A DNA stretch of 54,405 bases from Treponema sp. (GTDB lineage Bacteria; Spirochaetota; Spirochaetia; Treponematales; Treponemataceae): the NCBI GenBank assembly GCA_016297405.1, contig JAEDGP010000005.1, positions 1-54,405 on the forward strand. The letters run 5' to 3'. The notes below the pieces were generated by a model. The model did no database searches. It was not told the DNA's origin and saw only the letters and a list, made by a program, of their open reading frames with translations. This document shows, piece by piece, positions 53,428 through 54,405 of the stretch; position 1 is the first letter of the stretch, and each line of letters starts with the position of its first letter. A program made the position numbers and the translations under genes.

Positions 53428-53572
53428 AACGCCCCGCTATGATAGCCAGAAAGCAAGTGCCTTTCGTAATAAAAGTCTTCAGACTTAATCCCTGGCGGCC
53501 ACTGATTTTTTCCACCAGCGCAAGTTCAGCGGTATTAGTCACCACCCCGCCCATATCAAAAATACGAAGCAT
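53411..53572 (-). pseudogene. N-terminal fragment of a HAD-superfamily hydrolase gene
   Basis: From ATG 53570-53572 the minus strand reads MLRIFDMGGVVTNTAELALV and continues for about 35 plausible residues (to about 53462), then turns into sequence of the GC-rich repeat and stops at TAG 53411-53413. FDMGGV matches motif I of the YihX-type HAD group. Normal HAD hydrolases have about 200 residues, so at most a fifth remains. A TATAAT lies a few bases before the ATG, but no ribosome binding site. Confidence 0.62.
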
Positions 53573-53710
53573 GAGATGATTATACTGATAAATGAAGATA
53601 TTAAGAGTGCGGATAAAAAACTATATTTTAAGATTCCAAAGCATCGGGCTCTTGTCTTGTAGTTTTTTTTCGTAATATAGTATATCAAAATAAAAAAGGA
53701 GATTTTCTTT

Positions 53711-54370
53711 ATGAAAAAAATTATCATTTCAGCTCTTTTGCTGGCTGGTATGGCTTGTGCCTTTGCAGAAAGCCATTTGAATTTTACTGTACCATTTAAA
53801 TCTGGATGTTTATTACAGGCTGACGAAATCGAATATATTAATAGCCATGGTTTTATTGAAACAGATAATGTCAGCATAACATCGGGAGTATTTACTTTAG
53901 GTGCTACTGCTGAATACCTTTATACTTTTGGAGAAGGTGCTTTTGGTCTTGGTGCTAAAGTTGGAGGCGAACTTGGTTCAACTGTTTTAGGAACTGATGG
54001 ATCAGGCAGTTCAGGCGGACTCTACGGCGGTACTGTAGCAGGATGGAATGTAGCTCCAGCCCTTGGATTTGTATTCAAGAATAAAACAATCACACAGATT
54101 ACTATTTATCCTATCGGATATGCTTTTTATTCACTGAAAAACCTTAAGGAAATGTATGACGATTACGATATTTCGGATGTAACAATTGATACATTAAAAA
54201 CCGGTGTTACTTTCTCATGGCAGTGGGGTTCTAACGTACATCACGGTTTTGAAATTGGTTTTGACTTTTTGTATAACACAACTATCAAATTTGACGGTGA
54301 AAAGTTTATTGATAAAGAAGGAGGCGGATTTAGCCTTCACACAGCTTACAAAGTATCCCTTGATTTCTAA
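53711..54370 (+). CDS. Small beta-barrel-like outer-membrane protein
   Basis: 219 residues: signal peptide (about 1-19, ALLLAGMACAFA) and a mature part rich in Gly, aromatic residues and alternating hydrophobic strands (FTLGATAEYLYTFGEGAFGLG, LGFVFKNKTITQITIYPIGY), ending in a terminal Phe (YKVSLDF), typical of an outer-membrane barrel of about 8 strands. Strong ribosome binding site AAGGAG before ATG 53711. The region upstream (53650-53690) may hold a promoter, with TATATC near 53684, but it is not clear. Function unknown; treponemes have expanded families of such proteins. Confidence 0.75.
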   Translation: MKKIIISALLLAGMACAFAESHLNFTVPFKSGCLLQADEIEYINSHGFIETDNVSITSGVFTLGATAEYLYTFGEGAFGLGAKVGGELGSTVLGTDGSGSSGGLYGGTVAGWNVAPALGFVFKNKTITQITIYPIGYAFYSLKNLKEMYDDYDISDVTIDTLKTGVTFSWQWGSNVHHGFEIGFDFLYNTTIKFDGEKFIDKEGGGFSLHTAYKVSLDF

Positions 54371-54405
54371 TAAATTGATTTAATATCATTAGATTTTTTA
54401 ATGGG

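Noticed and set aside
53364..53450. Integron attC site (treponemes such as T. denticola are known to carry an integron), suggested by CGTTAC next to hairpins.
   Set aside because: The paired core sites (a GTTRRRY box and its RYYYAAC partner at the far end) are not both present; only one end is vaguely similar.
53216..53710. tRNA or CRISPR in the long gap before the last gene.
   Set aside because: No cloverleaf with T-loop consensus and no regularly spaced direct repeats are seen.

Overview
The window looks like chromosomal DNA of a Treponema-type spirochaete. It is AT-rich and lacks rRNA, tRNA genes and CRISPR arrays as far as I can see. Genus-level evidence is gene content and order: tamB-bamA-skp-mutS in one block (the order I recall from Treponema pallidum), a PUR-domain nucleic-acid-binding protein typical of spirochaetes and Bacteroidetes, cheW in front of a DegT-like protein, nadK and recN, and several long secreted proteins of a kind I associate with treponemes. 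Species cannot be named from this alone.

Layout. 1-695 (+): 3' end of an aconitase. 884-1585 (+): ComFB-domain protein. 1708-2197 (-): broken glycosidase gene. 2249-3902 (-): a UmuD'-like/UmuC translesion polymerase pair under a promoter with a palindromic operator, followed upstream by a MITE-like repeat at 4006-4147. 4169-11327 (-): an operon from cheW through degT-like, nadK, recN, an unknown gene, an HD-domain gene to a LysM/LytM gene. 11469-22283 (-): envelope biogenesis and repair block tamB-bamA-skp-mutS-comF. 22363-26417 (+): tmk, an unknown secreted protein, aroB, a cysteine desulfurase and the PUR protein, closed by a bidirectional terminator. 26478-29799 (-): rnhB, a beta-helix-like secreted protein and a purine-type phosphoribosyltransferase. 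29895-43552 (-): one tightly packed chain, prfB-PEGA protein-ftsY-unknown-lolC-lolD-lolE-mcsA-mcsB-clpC-solute-binding protein. 43693-47441 (+): CapA-like lipoprotein and DEAH helicase. 47539-52744 (-): HEAT-repeat protein, tgt, two LptF/LptG permeases; then dut to 53215. 53216-53710: no intact gene, but a HAD-hydrolase gene fragment, a GC-rich structured repeat and an outer-membrane-protein promoter region. 53711-54370 (+): a small beta-barrel-like protein.

How genes work together. The window is rich in outer-envelope biogenesis: BamA/TamB/Skp (barrel insertion and chaperoning), LolCDE-like (lipoprotein release), LptF/LptG-type permeases, FtsY (membrane targeting) and a LytM-like wall factor. 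DNA repair (MutS, RecN, UmuC pair) and nucleotide metabolism (Tmk, Dut, NadK, phosphoribosyltransferase) fill much of the rest.

Most unusual points. (1) The UmuD partner starts almost exactly at the UmuD' cleavage point and has Ala and Arg in place of the catalytic Ser60/Lys97, so it looks like a permanently processed UmuD'. (2) The McsA-McsB-ClpC module keeps its Firmicutes-like order but lacks ctsR, and McsB has lost several kinase active-site residues. (3) Several structured intergenic repeats and gene wrecks flank the otherwise compact operons. All functional assignments rest on motif recognition by eye; no database search was run.
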